A stretch of 64,000 nucleotides of DNA. It comes from Hyalella azteca. Its lineage: Eukaryota; Arthropoda; Malacostraca; Amphipoda; Hyalellidae. The notes under the pieces were generated by a model. That model was given only the letters and a program-made list of their open reading frames with translations, did no database searches and had not been told where the DNA came from. The first letter of the stretch is position 1, and the number at the start of each line of letters is the position of its first letter. The stretch covers positions 1 through 64,000 of the forward strand of contig NW_025933269.1 in assembly GCF_000764305.2 (NCBI RefSeq). The letters are read 5' to 3'. Below are positions 1-13,400 of the stretch, one piece after another. Position numbers and translations under genes: made by a program.

Positions 1-3000
1 GTATTTTGGAATCCTTGTATATTTTTAAAGAGAAGCCTAGTTTAAATGCTGCCTATAGTTCTTATCCATTAGAAATTGTGAATAGATAGGTACTTACTTT
101 ATTATTCTGCCCTTTGTCTGTAAATTTAGGTTTTTAACTTCTGTGTGTGTGTTTTTTTATTAACTCCAAACTAATTTTCTGCATTTATCTGTGTTCTAGA
201 TTTATCAAACTGACGATGGAGCTGGTCTCCGAAACGTTTTTAAAAAGAATACGATATTATTATATTATTAGTGAAGATACTGACAATAAAGTAGTTCATT
301 TCTTTGCCGCTGCTAGCGCTGGCATCTGTAATATGTGAAGCTTCTATGGGTAATTTTACTTCTATGGGTACAACTTCTATGATCAATTTGAATCATAAAC
401 ATTTACCTAATGCAAGAAATTAGCAATCAACAATTCAAGGTTATTTTGTAAGTTTTGTAACAAGGAAAGACTACTTTAAATACGTATTGGCAACTTATGC
501 TAAAAAAATGCACTGAAAATGCAAACAGCTGTGACAGAAGGTGCCAGAAAGCGCCATCGATTCATTTGTCATTTTTGATTTCAAATCGCATTCAGTTCTT
601 TGGAATAGGAGCGTAAATTATAGTCTAAAACCTATTAAAAGTTTATGTTTCTACATGGATTTTGATGCTGTTAACATTTAAATACTTGAAAGTATCTCTG
701 ATGCAAGAAATACTGGCTAAATACATTTTAATTTAGAAATTAACATCAATCGAAATTACTGTTGTTCTGGGCTATGTTGGTTCTTGCGAACTGATTTTTG
801 CATCCAGTCGCTTATATTGAAAATAAAATTGTTTAAGCAAGTATTTCTTGCATTAGAGATAATTCAAAGTTTGTTAATGTTAACAGCATTATAATCGATG
901 CAGAAACGTATATTTTTTATATAGATATTAAAAATTTAGGCTCTTTGACTCGTATACTATGGGACTAAGGGTATAGGATTTCAAATGGATGCATGTGTTC
1001 AAATTCAAATAAGGCCCGCCCACGGCCAGTGTCAGCTGACACAGCAAACTGCCCCTTTCTTCAGAAGCAAGAAAGCTTTTGCCGGAGAAGGTTGTGTTGT
1101 TACAGTGTTACATGATCCGATCGGTCCATAAAGAAGTGTCGGTCGGTTCAAAATGACATAAGACCAGGACACCAGGTTCTTTTGAATAACCTATAGAATT
1201 GCACCATGTCCAATAGTACCTATATAATGTAATTTATATTCACCTATAGGCTATGAATGTAATTATTATTTTCCTTATGTTTTGGTATATTTATAAAAAT
1301 ATAAAAGAAAGTATACCATGTTTTTGATAGAAATGTATCAGAGACTACCTCTATTAGCACTTGAAACATTCAAAAATCTTCCCTAGTATGTAACATCATA
1401 ACTGTCATCATTAACATGACGTGTAAATTTGAATGGTAATGGTACCTAGGTTCGTTTATAATTTAAATTTACCATTTAAAGACAATATAACATGAAAATT
1501 TGAATGCATAAATAATTTTTTATCAAAACTTAACTTAAACCTCCTTCATGAAAGCCACTAACTTTGCCAGAGCCAGTTGCCACAGCATGTCTCGTGTTGC
1601 GGTGTTGGAGGCCATCAATCAAAAGAAATTATCTACTTAGATAATTTCTACTTTGATAAATCTCTACTATGATAAATCTAGCAGAACTGAGCTCCAACTT
1701 TTTAGCACAATTGAGAAAGAATCTTGGTTATCATGTGGCAATCTAACTCTAGAAATTGGAATTTAGGCCAGTACTATTTGGTTTTTATTGACAAGGCCAC
1801 AAGGGGCAAGTTAAGTGCAGGAGTGGCTAAGTGGCAACTTATGTGGCCACTTTAGTACTTTGATAGTATTTCAGATTGGAGGATTTCAGAATCCTGATAT
1901 ATTTTCAGACTTAAATCTTGTTTTAAAAATAACATTAAATTTATAATAAACTGGAATTATGAAAGTATATTGCCCTTTACTGCTTGAAGATATAATTTAG
2001 GTAAATTATTTTTTAATTTCTAGACTGGAGATAAATATGGTGTCCAAAATGTTTCTTTTAAAAATAAAATGAATTATACCATTATTAATTCTAAACTTAA
2101 GAAATATATATAATACATACTGTTATTGCAGCTTGGTACAATCAGCATCACTACATTTTTCTGGAAAATAAAATAAATTTCATGCCACTTTCTTTTCTAA
2201 TTTTGAATCATTTGGTCTCAATATATATTCTTTGTTTCAGGATCTGATGGATTGGCACACACCTCTCATCACTCCTTCTGCAACACATCAACCGCAAGGA
2301 GTGGATAATGAAACAAGTCTCAACAATTAAGAATTTATATATGCATCAATTTTCTAGGCTGTCAATTTTTCAAGGGCTGTCATTTCTATCTAACAACAAA
2401 AATTTTATCATTGTTTATCATATTGGTAGATAAATGAGCATTTTGTTAGCTGGCATTCTTTGTTATTTTCTTGGCATCTAATGTCTTTCATAAAATTTTT
2501 GGATCATTCACAGGAAATAACATACAGACATTGGGAAAGCTTCAGTTTAACCCTTGTATTCTGTTGCAAGTCAAATAATCAGGTAGTTGTCTGATGTCCA
2601 AGAAGGTGTGTACAAGGAAGATGATGCTCAGACTGAATGTCTATGCTAGATGTGGTGTCATCTTTTCCTCTTTCTCATCATCGTAGTCTTAAGCTGTAGC
2701 ACTGATGCCAAGTGTTTCTGTGATCTCCATAGCATATCTAAAGAATACTTCAATTTTTTGTTGTTTGCAATAATATTGATCAATTAACAAATCTTCCTGG
2801 ACAATTGAATTAATTCCACCTATTGTTGAACTACCAGGTCAGCTATAAGAATATTAAATTGTCATATTTACCTCGAATGTTTCCTATAAATGCTAACTTC
2901 CTAATCTTGAAATAGTATTGATTTTGTTTCAAAATAAGAATTAAGGCTGTATCGATTATGGTTTACTTGAAAAGATTCCTTGTAGTGATGAAAATTTAGC

Positions 3001-3550
3001 AAATTTTCTGCAGTCTCATAGATATGCTGCTCTTAATTTAGATGCTTTAATAAGTTTGTAATTAATTACTGCAGGATATTGCTGAAGATCACTTATAGCT
3101 AAATCTTTAGATGCTTGTAGCTTGCTGCTTCTTGTATTTTACCTTGCCTGTAACTGCTGCCTTTACCATTGTCCATCCTTTGCAATCCTGCCAAATTGTT
3201 TACAATTAATTAGCTAGAAGTGCTCTGAATTTGTCATTCTATCAATTAGAAATTGGTCTAGTCCATTAAATGATTAAACGTTTCAAATTAATTATAATAA
3301 GCAGATCTATTGTAATCATTTAAAATTAAAGCTGCTTGTACTTACATCTTAGAACATTGCTTCCTGAATAGATTTTCTCCTTAAACCATAATTCCAATCT
3401 TACGACTACGTATGATTCTATGTGTAACTTTACATCTTAAGAGGCTTGAATCTAGTCATTTTGTAATATCAATAAGTTACGTAATAGTTCATTTTTGAGC
3501 AATATATTCAGATGCTGATGCCTATTCATCTCGTGTAAACTACTTATGCA
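1..3550. other. Upstream flank of TTLL5, no coding sequence recognised
   Basis: AT-rich DNA without a recognisable conserved protein. The short open frames here have no family signature. It holds one imperfect inverted repeat (listed separately). A polypyrimidine stretch ending in AG near 3509 could be the 3' splice site of a 5'-UTR exon running into the TTLL5 start codon; further non-coding 5' exons may lie here but cannot be placed. Confidence 0.5.
634..925. repeat. Imperfect inverted repeat, MITE-like
   Basis: Sequence at about 634-714 recurs in reverse complement at about 838-925. The pairing includes the stretch around GATGCTGTTAACAT on the left and ATGTTAACAGCAT on the right, plus CAAGAAATACT against AGTATTTCTTG. 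Arms are roughly 80 bp and about three-quarters identical, around a 120-bp loop. No clean target-site duplication was seen, so a decayed miniature transposon is an inference. Confidence 0.45.
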
Positions 3551-4404
3551 ATGGAGAAGCAATCTATGTATCGGTCTGACAACCCTGGTAAAATTTCCCA
3601 CAAGGGTGAGTACAAAGTACAGTTCACGGATGCATCTGAGTACTACAAAGGCCGAAATAGTACAATATTAGGCAAACCTCCTGAGATTCCTCGCTCCTCT
3701 AGCTCTAGTCTTAAGTACAATGGGCGCCCATATAGCAGTACAAGTAGTTCAATAGGTAATCTTAACTCTTGCTACACTAGCTCCTTAAATACTAAGCATT
3801 CTAAGGGCAGCAGTGCCTCTAACACATGTAAGGCTGATACGTTTGGAAGCACAACATCTCTGGACCGACGTCGTTGTGGGTCATCGCGGCGTCGTCAGCT
3901 AGAGTGTACACTACAGCCCATCACTGACGTGACAAGGAGTGAGTCATTAGTTGAGTACAAGCGGCAAGACAGTTCACCTGGTGATCCCTCGCACCATGTA
4001 GGTGGCAGCAGGAGGAAGCGGGAGCTTTTGGACTCCTCTGAGAAAAAGTCCAAGATTCGAAGTCTGTATACTGGAAGCTCCTCCCGCAGCATTTCAGGGG
4101 ACAGGTCGTGTATGGGCAGCCGATACAAGACTCGTGGAAGTGATGACATCAAAACGCTCCAGCAGAACAATGAGAGACCAGATGACTGGATAATGAAAGT
4201 CAAGCGCGCAGCCTCTCGCAGCCCAATTAGAAAAAATGAAAAGTCTCACAACAATCGTGCTACAATACACGAAAAAGAGAACAATAAGGGCCAAGAAAGA
4301 GCTAGTCGCTATACCTCTGAAAGACGCTTCAGAGAACGTGGACGTAGCCTCAAAAGACTTGGTTCATCAGGCCCCATCCCATCTGACCAGTGCAACAATA
4401 ATCT
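3551..4404 (+). other. TTLL5: TTLL5 exon 1: Ser/Arg-rich disordered N-terminal extension
   Basis: This exon codes residues 1-284, dominated by Ser, Arg, Lys and Asn, with no predicted fold and repeated basic clusters such as [12 protein letters not shown]. It ends in phase 2 at a GTGAGT donor, and joining it to 5060 keeps the frame through a Leu codon. Vertebrate TTLL5 has only a short acidic leader before the core. The extension could contribute microtubule binding or localisation, but that is inference from charge alone. Confidence 0.75.
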
Positions 4405-7400
4405 GTGAGTTTACTCTTCCTTGATACCCGTCTATTGAATAATATCATTGTGGAATGCCTGTACATTTATGTTTTATTCATTTAATTTTTCATTTGGATC
4501 TAAAATTTTAGCTAGTTTCCTGCAAGTTTCTCACATATTTTTGCAGAAAGTTCTTCTAATAAATCTGAATGAAGGGAAAATTAGTCTTGTATTTAAATAA
4601 GATTAAATAATAACATGAAAGAAATTTCATCTATTTCTCTGATGTGATTCAAGTTTTCATTTAAAATATTTTTGCATGTTACTATAAATTTTGAGACTTG
4701 AAGGGTTACTATCTTGGGTTTTTAATGGATATTTCTCAATGAACTGAATATAAAAGCTGAGAGAAGCCTCAATTGCTTAAAAGGCCTAGATATCACTCAA
4801 GACTGGAAATTTGATTCGATAAATTTCCCAGAAGTAAGTGAATAGACTTGTTAGTAGACACAATACATTAAAGCAATAAGACTAGATTACATAATTTACA
4901 TTCGATGCTAAGATTCCTGTTGCAGTTTTGGATACTTTCTAGAGTACTTCGATTATTTTTGATGCCATCATAAAATATATGCCATGACATCATGATTTAG
5001 TCGAACGTAAACTTTCTTCCTTTTGTATCGTACATTAATTTATTTTTCAAATATTCCAGGGATGAGGTATGGAGCTTTGAGCCTGGCGTGATGTGGTCGC
5101 GCACGCTGTCGAACCGACGCATTGGCTATCTTCTCTTCAACTGCAGTAACCTGGATACGCCTCCAGCTGACTCGTATCCGGCAAAATTCAACATGACCTA
5201 CAAATTTTCTCCAGTCAGTTATGCCTTCCTTTCATCGATTGTTAAATAGGGCTCTGTATCTAATAATTTAATAGTTGCTCAGTTGCTGTAATACTCGTTT
5301 GTAAAATTCATAAAAACAATCGTCCAAACTTGGTTGTTCACAAATCAGTTGTGCTCAAAAGTAGAGAATAGGGCAAATTCCATGAAATCAATATGTTAAA
5401 TTTAACCCAATACTAAATTAAATTACATTTATTTTATTATGAATTGATTCTTTACACCTAGTTTGTAAATCAGGTGCGTATTATCAGCTAGTTGCTCTGA
5501 AGTGAAGCCTTCACAAAAAGCTTTTTCATTATTGCTATTTTGATTTCTATAAACTACGATGGTCTGCTATGTTATTTCCAGTCTGCTCGGGTTATATTGG
5601 CCTAAATTTATGTTATTGATCTTCATTTGGGCTCTAATGTTACAGCAAGCTGAGTCGAAGTTGATACGGTTGGTGTTGGAGGCTCACGGCTTCACTGAAG
5701 TGAACAGCAGCAGCAGTCGCTTCAACCTCTACTGGAGCAGTGCTCACTTCAACCCCAATGAGATCAGGAACTTGCAGGACTGGCAGAAAGTCAACCACTT
5801 CCCACGGTCAGTAGGCTGTTGAATCCTTGAGCTGTGAAAACGTGCTTCAATTAGTGCTAAGAGAATTATTATATTTTTCGTTACTTGTTACCTTTTAGTC
5901 AATCATTCATGATATTTCTGTAAAACTTGTTTCATTTTTAAATACGAATTTATTTCCGGCCATGTTCCTAACTGCTTAACAATTGAACATTTATGGCATT
6001 CCGAATTCCTTCTATAAAACGTTTTGTTGAACATGCAACATGAAGCTTCTTATCAGTTGCATACTTTTTACTTTGGTGATGTTAGCTGTATTGAAGATTC
6101 AATAAGCTGTTTCCAAGTTGAGGGTGAATAATTGTCCATTAATATTTGTAGTTATATGTAGTGCAATAAAGAATAGAATTCTTCATGAAGTTTCCATCCA
6201 CTTATCCAACTTCTCCATTCTTACGCAGGTCTTCGGAACTAACGCGCAAAGACCGCCTCTACCTGAACATCAAGCGCATGCAGCGTCAGTTCGGCATCAA
6301 GCTCTTCGACTTCATCCCTACGAGCTTCGTTCTGCCCACGGAGCACCGCGAGTTCTGCGAGACGCACCTCCGTGAACGCGGCACTTGGATTGTCAAGCCT
6401 GTCGCGTCTTCTCAGGGCAAAGGCATTTACCTGGTTTCTCAGGTACAGCTGCTCATATTTAATAACATTATCTTAACCTTAGCCAAAGACTAATGACTTT
6501 TTTTATGAGGATTTTTGTAATGCGTATTTCTTACAGGCTGCAAGCAATCTTGTGGCTTAGTGTTTGTTAGAGATTTTAACTTGGCAATCTTGTGGCTTTG
6601 TGTTTGTTAGAGATTTTAACTTTATTGATGTCGAAATTTTTGGTTTACATTTCAACAATGATCTAAGGTTCTATAAAATAATATTCCTAGTTACCCGAGT
6701 ATTGAAGAAAACCTACTTGAATTTCTGATTCCCTGAATGCCACTGAATATTGTACGATTTTCTCTACAGGTCGACCAAGTGTCGCCCGACGAATCGTCTC
6801 TAGTGAGTCGCTACATTGAGTCACCGCTGCTGGTGAATGGCTTCAAGTGCGACCTGCGCCTCTATGTTGCTGTGACCTCGCTGGATCCACTGCTCGTGTA
6901 CATGTTTGAGGAGGGCCTTGTGAGGCTTGCCACTGTTAAATATCAGCACAAGAAGAACCTCTGGAACCCTTGCATCCATCTCACAAATTACTCCGTCAAC
7001 AAATTCCATTCTAACTATGTGCAGTGAGTTCAATTCCTGTCTTCTTGTGTACTGTAAATTTATTAAAGACCCCACATCACAAGAGCCCGAGTTAGTTCAT
7101 TTATAATTGAAAACATTCAGCAGTAAATGGATATTCGTATCAGAAAGTTTTTCATTATTTATAGAATTTTGCTATAAGACTTGTTGCTATTCCATATGCT
7201 GCTCCACATTAAATGTTGTCCATGTGCTGTGTAAATTTTTAGTGTTGATTTTTAATCGTCACATTCCTTTTGTATTAAAAGTTTCAATTCCCCCCAACCT
7301 CATTTTATGTTTGTGTGCTCGCTGTGCAGTAACCAAGATGCTGAAGTGGACGACGAGGGCAGCAAGTGGTCACTGAGCGCGTTCTTACGGCACCTGCGCG

Positions 7401-10400
7401 GGCGCGGCATCGACACCGCGGCGCTCATGCGCAGCGTCGAGGACGTCGTCATCAAGTCCCTCCTCGCCGCCGCCTACCAGATGAACACCGCCGCTGTCAT
7501 GTTCATGCCGCACCCACGAAATTGTTTCGGTAGCTTGCATTCTACTTACGGTCTTTTCTCTACAATTGCTTCTCCGCTTTACTATTTTTGTTTTCTCAAT
7601 TCTTGGTACATTTTCGTTATTGAATTGGTGAATTTTCATGATTTTAATCATGGTACAATTTCATGATTATTTTTAGATGGAAATTTTTCGAGCTTCATTT
7701 TGGTTCAAGAAGGTTTGGTTGGTTTTTCACATTTCTGAAAAAGTTATTGTTTGTTCACACAGTTCAGTTTTTCTGCAAGTTACTCTGCTTTGATCACCGA
7801 AAACTTTATATTCAAGTGTTTTTCTGTCCTGCTTGAATTTTATCATATATCTTTTTCCAGAACTCTATGGGTTTGACATCCTCATCGACGAGCAGCTAAA
7901 GCCGTGGGTGCTGGAGGTCAATCTCTCCCCATCTCTGAACATTGACCAGCCTCTTGACCTCAAAATTAAGTCCTCAATGCTGGCGGATCTTTTCTCCTTG
8001 GCGGGCATTCTGATCTGCAACCCAAGCACCTCCCGTCTCTCCACCAGGCCATCAATGAACCGCAAGCTCCCCAGCCTTAGGTGCTCGATCACTTTAAGTA
8101 TATATATGATGCAATTGCTCGTCCTTCTCTGACTTCATTTTGCTCGTCCTACGGAGCTTGACCTACTCCAATAAAATATAATTCATCTGTGTTGTCCGAA
8201 TCAAACGGTTTTGTTTTGTGTCTATGTGTATGCATTTTAGTTAACTTCTCATGTTGATTATATTTTAATGATTAAACTTTTTGAGAAGTGCGGTAGACAT
8301 TATTGTTGAATTGCTTCCAGAATTGTCGGGAATTTTTTTACATTTGAATTTGGTGACCCACGTGATGAGGCATGACTTTTTCATTAATCATCTGCATTTG
8401 TTAGGCATTCAACTGAGACCTACGAGCGTCAGGCTGGCCGCTCAGGTGCACCTGCTTCGTCCCTGGAGGAGCTGCGGTTGCTGCGTCAGGTATCCTTGAT
8501 ACGCTCAAGTAACGCGGTATCAGAGTTTGTTACTTGATGCGCAGGGTGTGATCATTCTTCGTAGTATGTATGAGACTATTGAACTTTGAGAGAATAATTA
8601 TAGCAGTTAAATTCTCTCTAAAGGACAAAATAATTTCTTGTCTTTCATGCTGGTAGATCGTGTCTTCAAACAAGTATTGAGTCATGTTCTGAGCTTCGTA
8701 ATTGAATTGATTTCCCTGCTGTTATTTTACAATGGTAATATTGTTCCTAAAATATTAATATTATCATACCTATTTGATTGATATGCAAATTATCCCCAGG
8801 TGATGGAGGAGCAGCAGCGCAGGGGAGGCTGGGCACGTATCTTCCCCACACCGGACAGTTGGAGCAGCTACGGGGGACTGCAAGAATACGACAGTCCCCT
8901 CAACCTGATGCTGCACACGCACCTCTACCCTCATGTACAGCGCAACACCAGGTGCGTTGCTTACTACAGTCCCCTCAACCTGATGCTGCACACGCACCTC
9001 TACCCTCAATCTACCCTCACGTGCAGCGCAACACCAGGTGCGTTGCTTACTACAGTCCCCTCAACCTGATGCTGCACACGCACCTCTACCCTCACGTGCA
9101 GCGCTACACCAGGTGCGTTGCTTAACATTGCTAGTCACGCTTCTTTATAGCATTTTCTCGTAAAGTAGCATTTATTGTGTCAAATATCCAAAAATATAAT
9201 GTTTTCGTGTAAGAAAGTAGTTGAAATTAATAAGAATGGCCTGAATCAAACGTACTATTAACTGTAAATATGTATGGAACTGGTAACTTGCTAGTGGATC
9301 CCGTCTTTCGTTGAACTTCACTCATGATAAAAGGAGTCAAGCACAGGCAATATGAGAGGTGTGGGTAAATTTCACCATTGAAAAAGATCTTGAGGTACTG
9401 CTACTCTCGTCGGAACTAGTAATAGTAGGATCGTGCTCCTGCTCATCCGACATATCATTTGATAGCTAAATAAAACTTTAGCACTGTTCGGCTAATGCAG
9501 AATCCTACATTCTTGTTAGGTCTCCCTTCACTTTTCACCTTGACCGATACAACAATGTGAATTATAACCTGTGTTATGTTCCAGGCTGCGCGTGGTGAGG
9601 TGCAGCAGCGTGAGTACGAGTTCGGGTCTGGCCAGCTCCCTGGAGCGCCTCACGTGCTATGAGCGACCTCTGCCCAAAGGCCTTGCCTTTATTAAGGATA
9701 AACTCGGCATCGGTATGAACTTGAAAATATTTCCAAGATTTCTTGTATTAATTATTGAATCCTTGTGTTATTGCTTCATTGCAAAAAGATTTGCATCTAT
9801 CAGTATTCAGTAAATTATTTCAATCATTATTTATACCTAGCAAATGCTCAAGTCTCTTGCAGGTCATAGAATTGTTGTAGCTAATGTACACTGCCAGTCT
9901 GAATTGGTTTTCATTTTCAGAAGAAAAGTACGATTTCTTTATTTTTTTATTCTTTCAACATTTATTTGATCAGGAAAATCTCATGAGGAACAAGAGCAGC
10001 GCAGCCCTCAGGACGCTCACGCCGTGAAGCAGAACCTGCTGGAGGCACTCGACAACGGCCTCAAACTGAGGTGCTCATAATTATTAATTCTTATTCACTG
10101 CTCAAGGATTACTCTGAACGATACACTTCCTTCCCCCATTTGATTGTGCAGGTTTATATGTCTTCTCAGTTGAGTTGTAGTTTGAGAAACTAGTTTTGAG
10201 ATACATGAAGAGGAGGTTCTCAAGCGCCTGGTCTCCCTGAATCCCAACAAGTCATCTGGATCAGACGGTTTCCACCCTAGGTTGCTCAACGAATTAGCAA
10301 CCGTCCTGGCCGGCCCTTTAACAGTATTCTTTCGAAANAACACGACGATGGGTAGCACACGTCACAGCTCCTCCTGAAGCGGCCGCAATTTGTCGTTGAA

Positions 10401-13400
10401 AATGACATGCCGAGAAGTGCCCGCGTTCCGCGAGATCCATGGCTACGGTGCCGAAACTTGCTTATCGTAACTTTCCTGTTTAGATGTAACTATAGCGCAG
10501 TCTCTGCTGAATAAGTTGGTGCGTTAATCGATTTTTTCTTTCATTTATGGTGAGACTGAAATATTTAATTAAGTGAAAGCTGTCTCTTATACACATCTAG
10601 ATGTGTATAAGAGACAGCATGTGGAACAGCCTTCCTGAAGATATTGTTGACGCTCCGAGTATGAACGCGTTCAAGAACAGACTAGACAAGGCCATGCATG
10701 AGCATATGTTTAGTCTTAAAATGCCTTGTACCCTACGGAAGAACTGATATCTTGAAGCGATTTTTAATCTACCGTCCGTTGAAAAGATCTGATCAAAAGG
10801 CCTGTCTAGTCAAGAAAAGTACAAGAATCGGCGACAGGCCTATCCAGGCCTATTCTTTAATGCCGAAGATACTATACTATACTACTACTATACTATACTA
10901 TATTAAGGCTTGTTGCATCACAAACACAATCGTCCTGACGCCTTTTCTCATTGGTGGGCATCAATCAGAAGCTATAACCAAAGAATTTACTGGGAAACCT
11001 ACAATTTGTATTCTTTGACTGCGTGTCTTGGTGGATTGTGATACCAGGGTTGGCGATTTTTTTGATTTTTTTTTAAAAATCAAAAAAATCAAAAATCAAT
11101 GATTTTTTTGATTTTTTCATGATTTTATTTATTTATTTGATTTTTTTGATTTTTTCAACTTTTTTGTCTTTTTGAAGTGTTGTTTTTTATGTTGCAATTA
11201 GCCTACTAACAATAACAGTATATGGACTGTCTCTTATACACATCTAGATGTGTATAAGAGACAGGCTCTGTACCAAAAACATTCAATTTATTGGAACCTA
11301 ATACACACTAAAGGCAACAAGTTTATATACCAATTTGTCATTTATAGTACATTTATACTAAACCATGAATAACAATACCTCAATATAAATTAAAGACTGC
11401 CACTCAATATATTTAAATATATGAAAAAAAAAAAAAAAAAAAAAAACATCGAAAAAATCAAAAAAATCATGATTTTTTTATAAAAAAATCAAGTGATTTA
11501 ATAACATGATTTAATCATTTTGATTTAATCATTGCCAACCCTGTGTGATACCGATTTTCATTGTTAGACATTCATTTTTCACTCGCTATATTGTTAACAA
11601 AAGGATTCCCATGCACACATGACAGTCATCCTTACATATCAGAACAAGAGACATAGATTTTTTTTGCCAACTAATTTATTTCAAGTTTGATGTTCTCAGC
11701 AAGTACCAGGCCCGCATGGCGTTCAGCGTGTACCTGCAGCACGTGCAGCGGCGCCTCATGATCGGGTGCGACGAGGAGAACCAGACCGACCTCGTGTACC
11801 GCTTCCTGCGATCTGCGTCTCGCACGCTGCATCTCCCCATCTCCGTCCAGGCTTGTGGCCTTTTCTTCTCTTCAATGAAATTATCCTGCTAACTTCCGTA
11901 TTTTTGTGACAACAATATATATAAACTTTACATTAAATTTGTATCAGTTTAATTGCTCCAAAAAGTAATCATATTGTGGACTTTTGTCAAGTAATTCAAG
12001 CCATGATGATCGTTTCATTTCAAGTTGTAACGTCCCCGAATGTATTCCAACAGTCTCCGAGCAAGAACTTACCTGAGGAAGCTCGTGCTGTGGTTATCTC
12101 GAAGCAGCTCGGGGATTTTATCATGGCTTATACCAAAGAAACACAAACTCACCACGACCCTCCGCCTCCCGCATCACGTCTGTCCGTTGACGCTGCAACG
12201 TCTAGGAGCTCAGTACCTGGTATCCCGTCCTCAACGGATGGAGAAGATGACTGCGAAACTTCCATGGCTGCAACTAGCGTGGCCTCGTCCATTGCAACGA
12301 TTTCCTTGCCGTCCCACTCTAATGTCACGTATGCAAGCTGTGCCATGGTTTCTGAGTATTCTGACAAATCGGTGCGCTTTTCTACAACTGCTCATAAGAC
12401 CATATCGCGCTTTCCTTCTACGTCTTCTTTCAGCGATGTGACTCCTTCTGACGTCAATGACCCCCTGAACCCTTTACTTCCACCCCGCCGCAGCTCTGAG
12501 GCTGATGAAATGGTGGGATCTGTGAGCAGTTCTGGGTTTAGTGATACAGATCAGCCTGGAGACAACCCATCATCTGGCAGCACTTTGTTGCCTTCGCTTC
12601 TCATCAGCTCGGATCCTTCGTGTTCAGGTGCTCGATCGTGCCCTCGTGTGCTTCCTTCCACTTCACCTTCTCTGTTGCCTACAACTCAAGGAAGTCTTGC
12701 ACTCACTGAAACAGGTTCTGACAGCACTGCACTCATGTCCACTAACTTTCCTGTCACTACTAACATCACCGTCAAGTCTTGTAACTCTTACATACCAAGT
12801 TCAGCAGATAGTGTACACCGTGATCCTAGCCATAGTAGATGCAGCGTCGCTGAAGATAATCTTGTGTCCAATTTCTTGCAAAGTACTCCTTATTCCGTTA
12901 AAACTTCTTTGAAAAGTGAACATTGGAAAGCTCCCGAGTGCAATAATCGCTCTGACGCACAGAATGTACTTTCATCCGATTTAAATGTATCTGTCATGAC
13001 TGCCTCCAACGACTCATTTTCTTCAATTACGACCTCTGGCGTTACTGGTTCTCTTCTGTCGGCATCTTCAATCTCAAACTCTTCAATGACAAACTCGTTC
13101 TCATCATCTTCTGTGCCATTTGCGGACTCTTCTAATATTTCATATGCTGAGCAGCCATCAAATTTCTCTGGTGGGACTGTATTTTCAGTAAACGATCTAG
13201 AATCTGTGGATCGTCCATCAAACGATAGTAACAATGATGACAGATCTTTGCCCTCTCATGCCCGAAAAAGGGAAGAGAATTTTGACGAGTCAGAGATCCC
13301 TTCTATCTGCGTAGAGACTAGAGGTATCACTTCAAACACCACACATGACAGTTATGCTCAGAATACCAAGATGACCAGCCAATACACTAGCCCTTCACAG

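Larger units (their letters stand above)
8405..11854 (+). other. TTLL5: TTLL5 exons 8-12: region after the TTL core
   Basis: Exons 8405-8489, 8800-8951, 9585-9712, 9974-10070 and 11700-11854 code residues 686-891. Recognisable TTLL5 blocks are EELRLLRQ, then [11 protein letters not shown], a YERPL segment, NLLEALDNG, and [17 protein letters not shown] followed by [10 protein letters not shown]. The exon 12 donor is weak (GT at 11855, after gct t) but is the only nearby choice that keeps phase with the acceptor at 12024. The intron between 10070 and 11700 is filled with LINE pieces, a hAT MITE and two sequencing adapters. Confidence 0.8.

Noticed and set aside
3895..4294. Minus-strand frames opposite TTLL5 exon 1
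   Set aside because: Shadows of the Ser/Arg-rich coding frame.
8800..9069. Extended TTLL5 exon 9 including repeat copies
   Set aside because: Distal donors break the phase with exon 10; the first donor at 8952 is compatible.
10580..11264. Natural Tn5/IS50 insertion
   Set aside because: Only two back-to-back 19-bp mosaic ends without transposon body; exactly the Nextera mate-pair junction.
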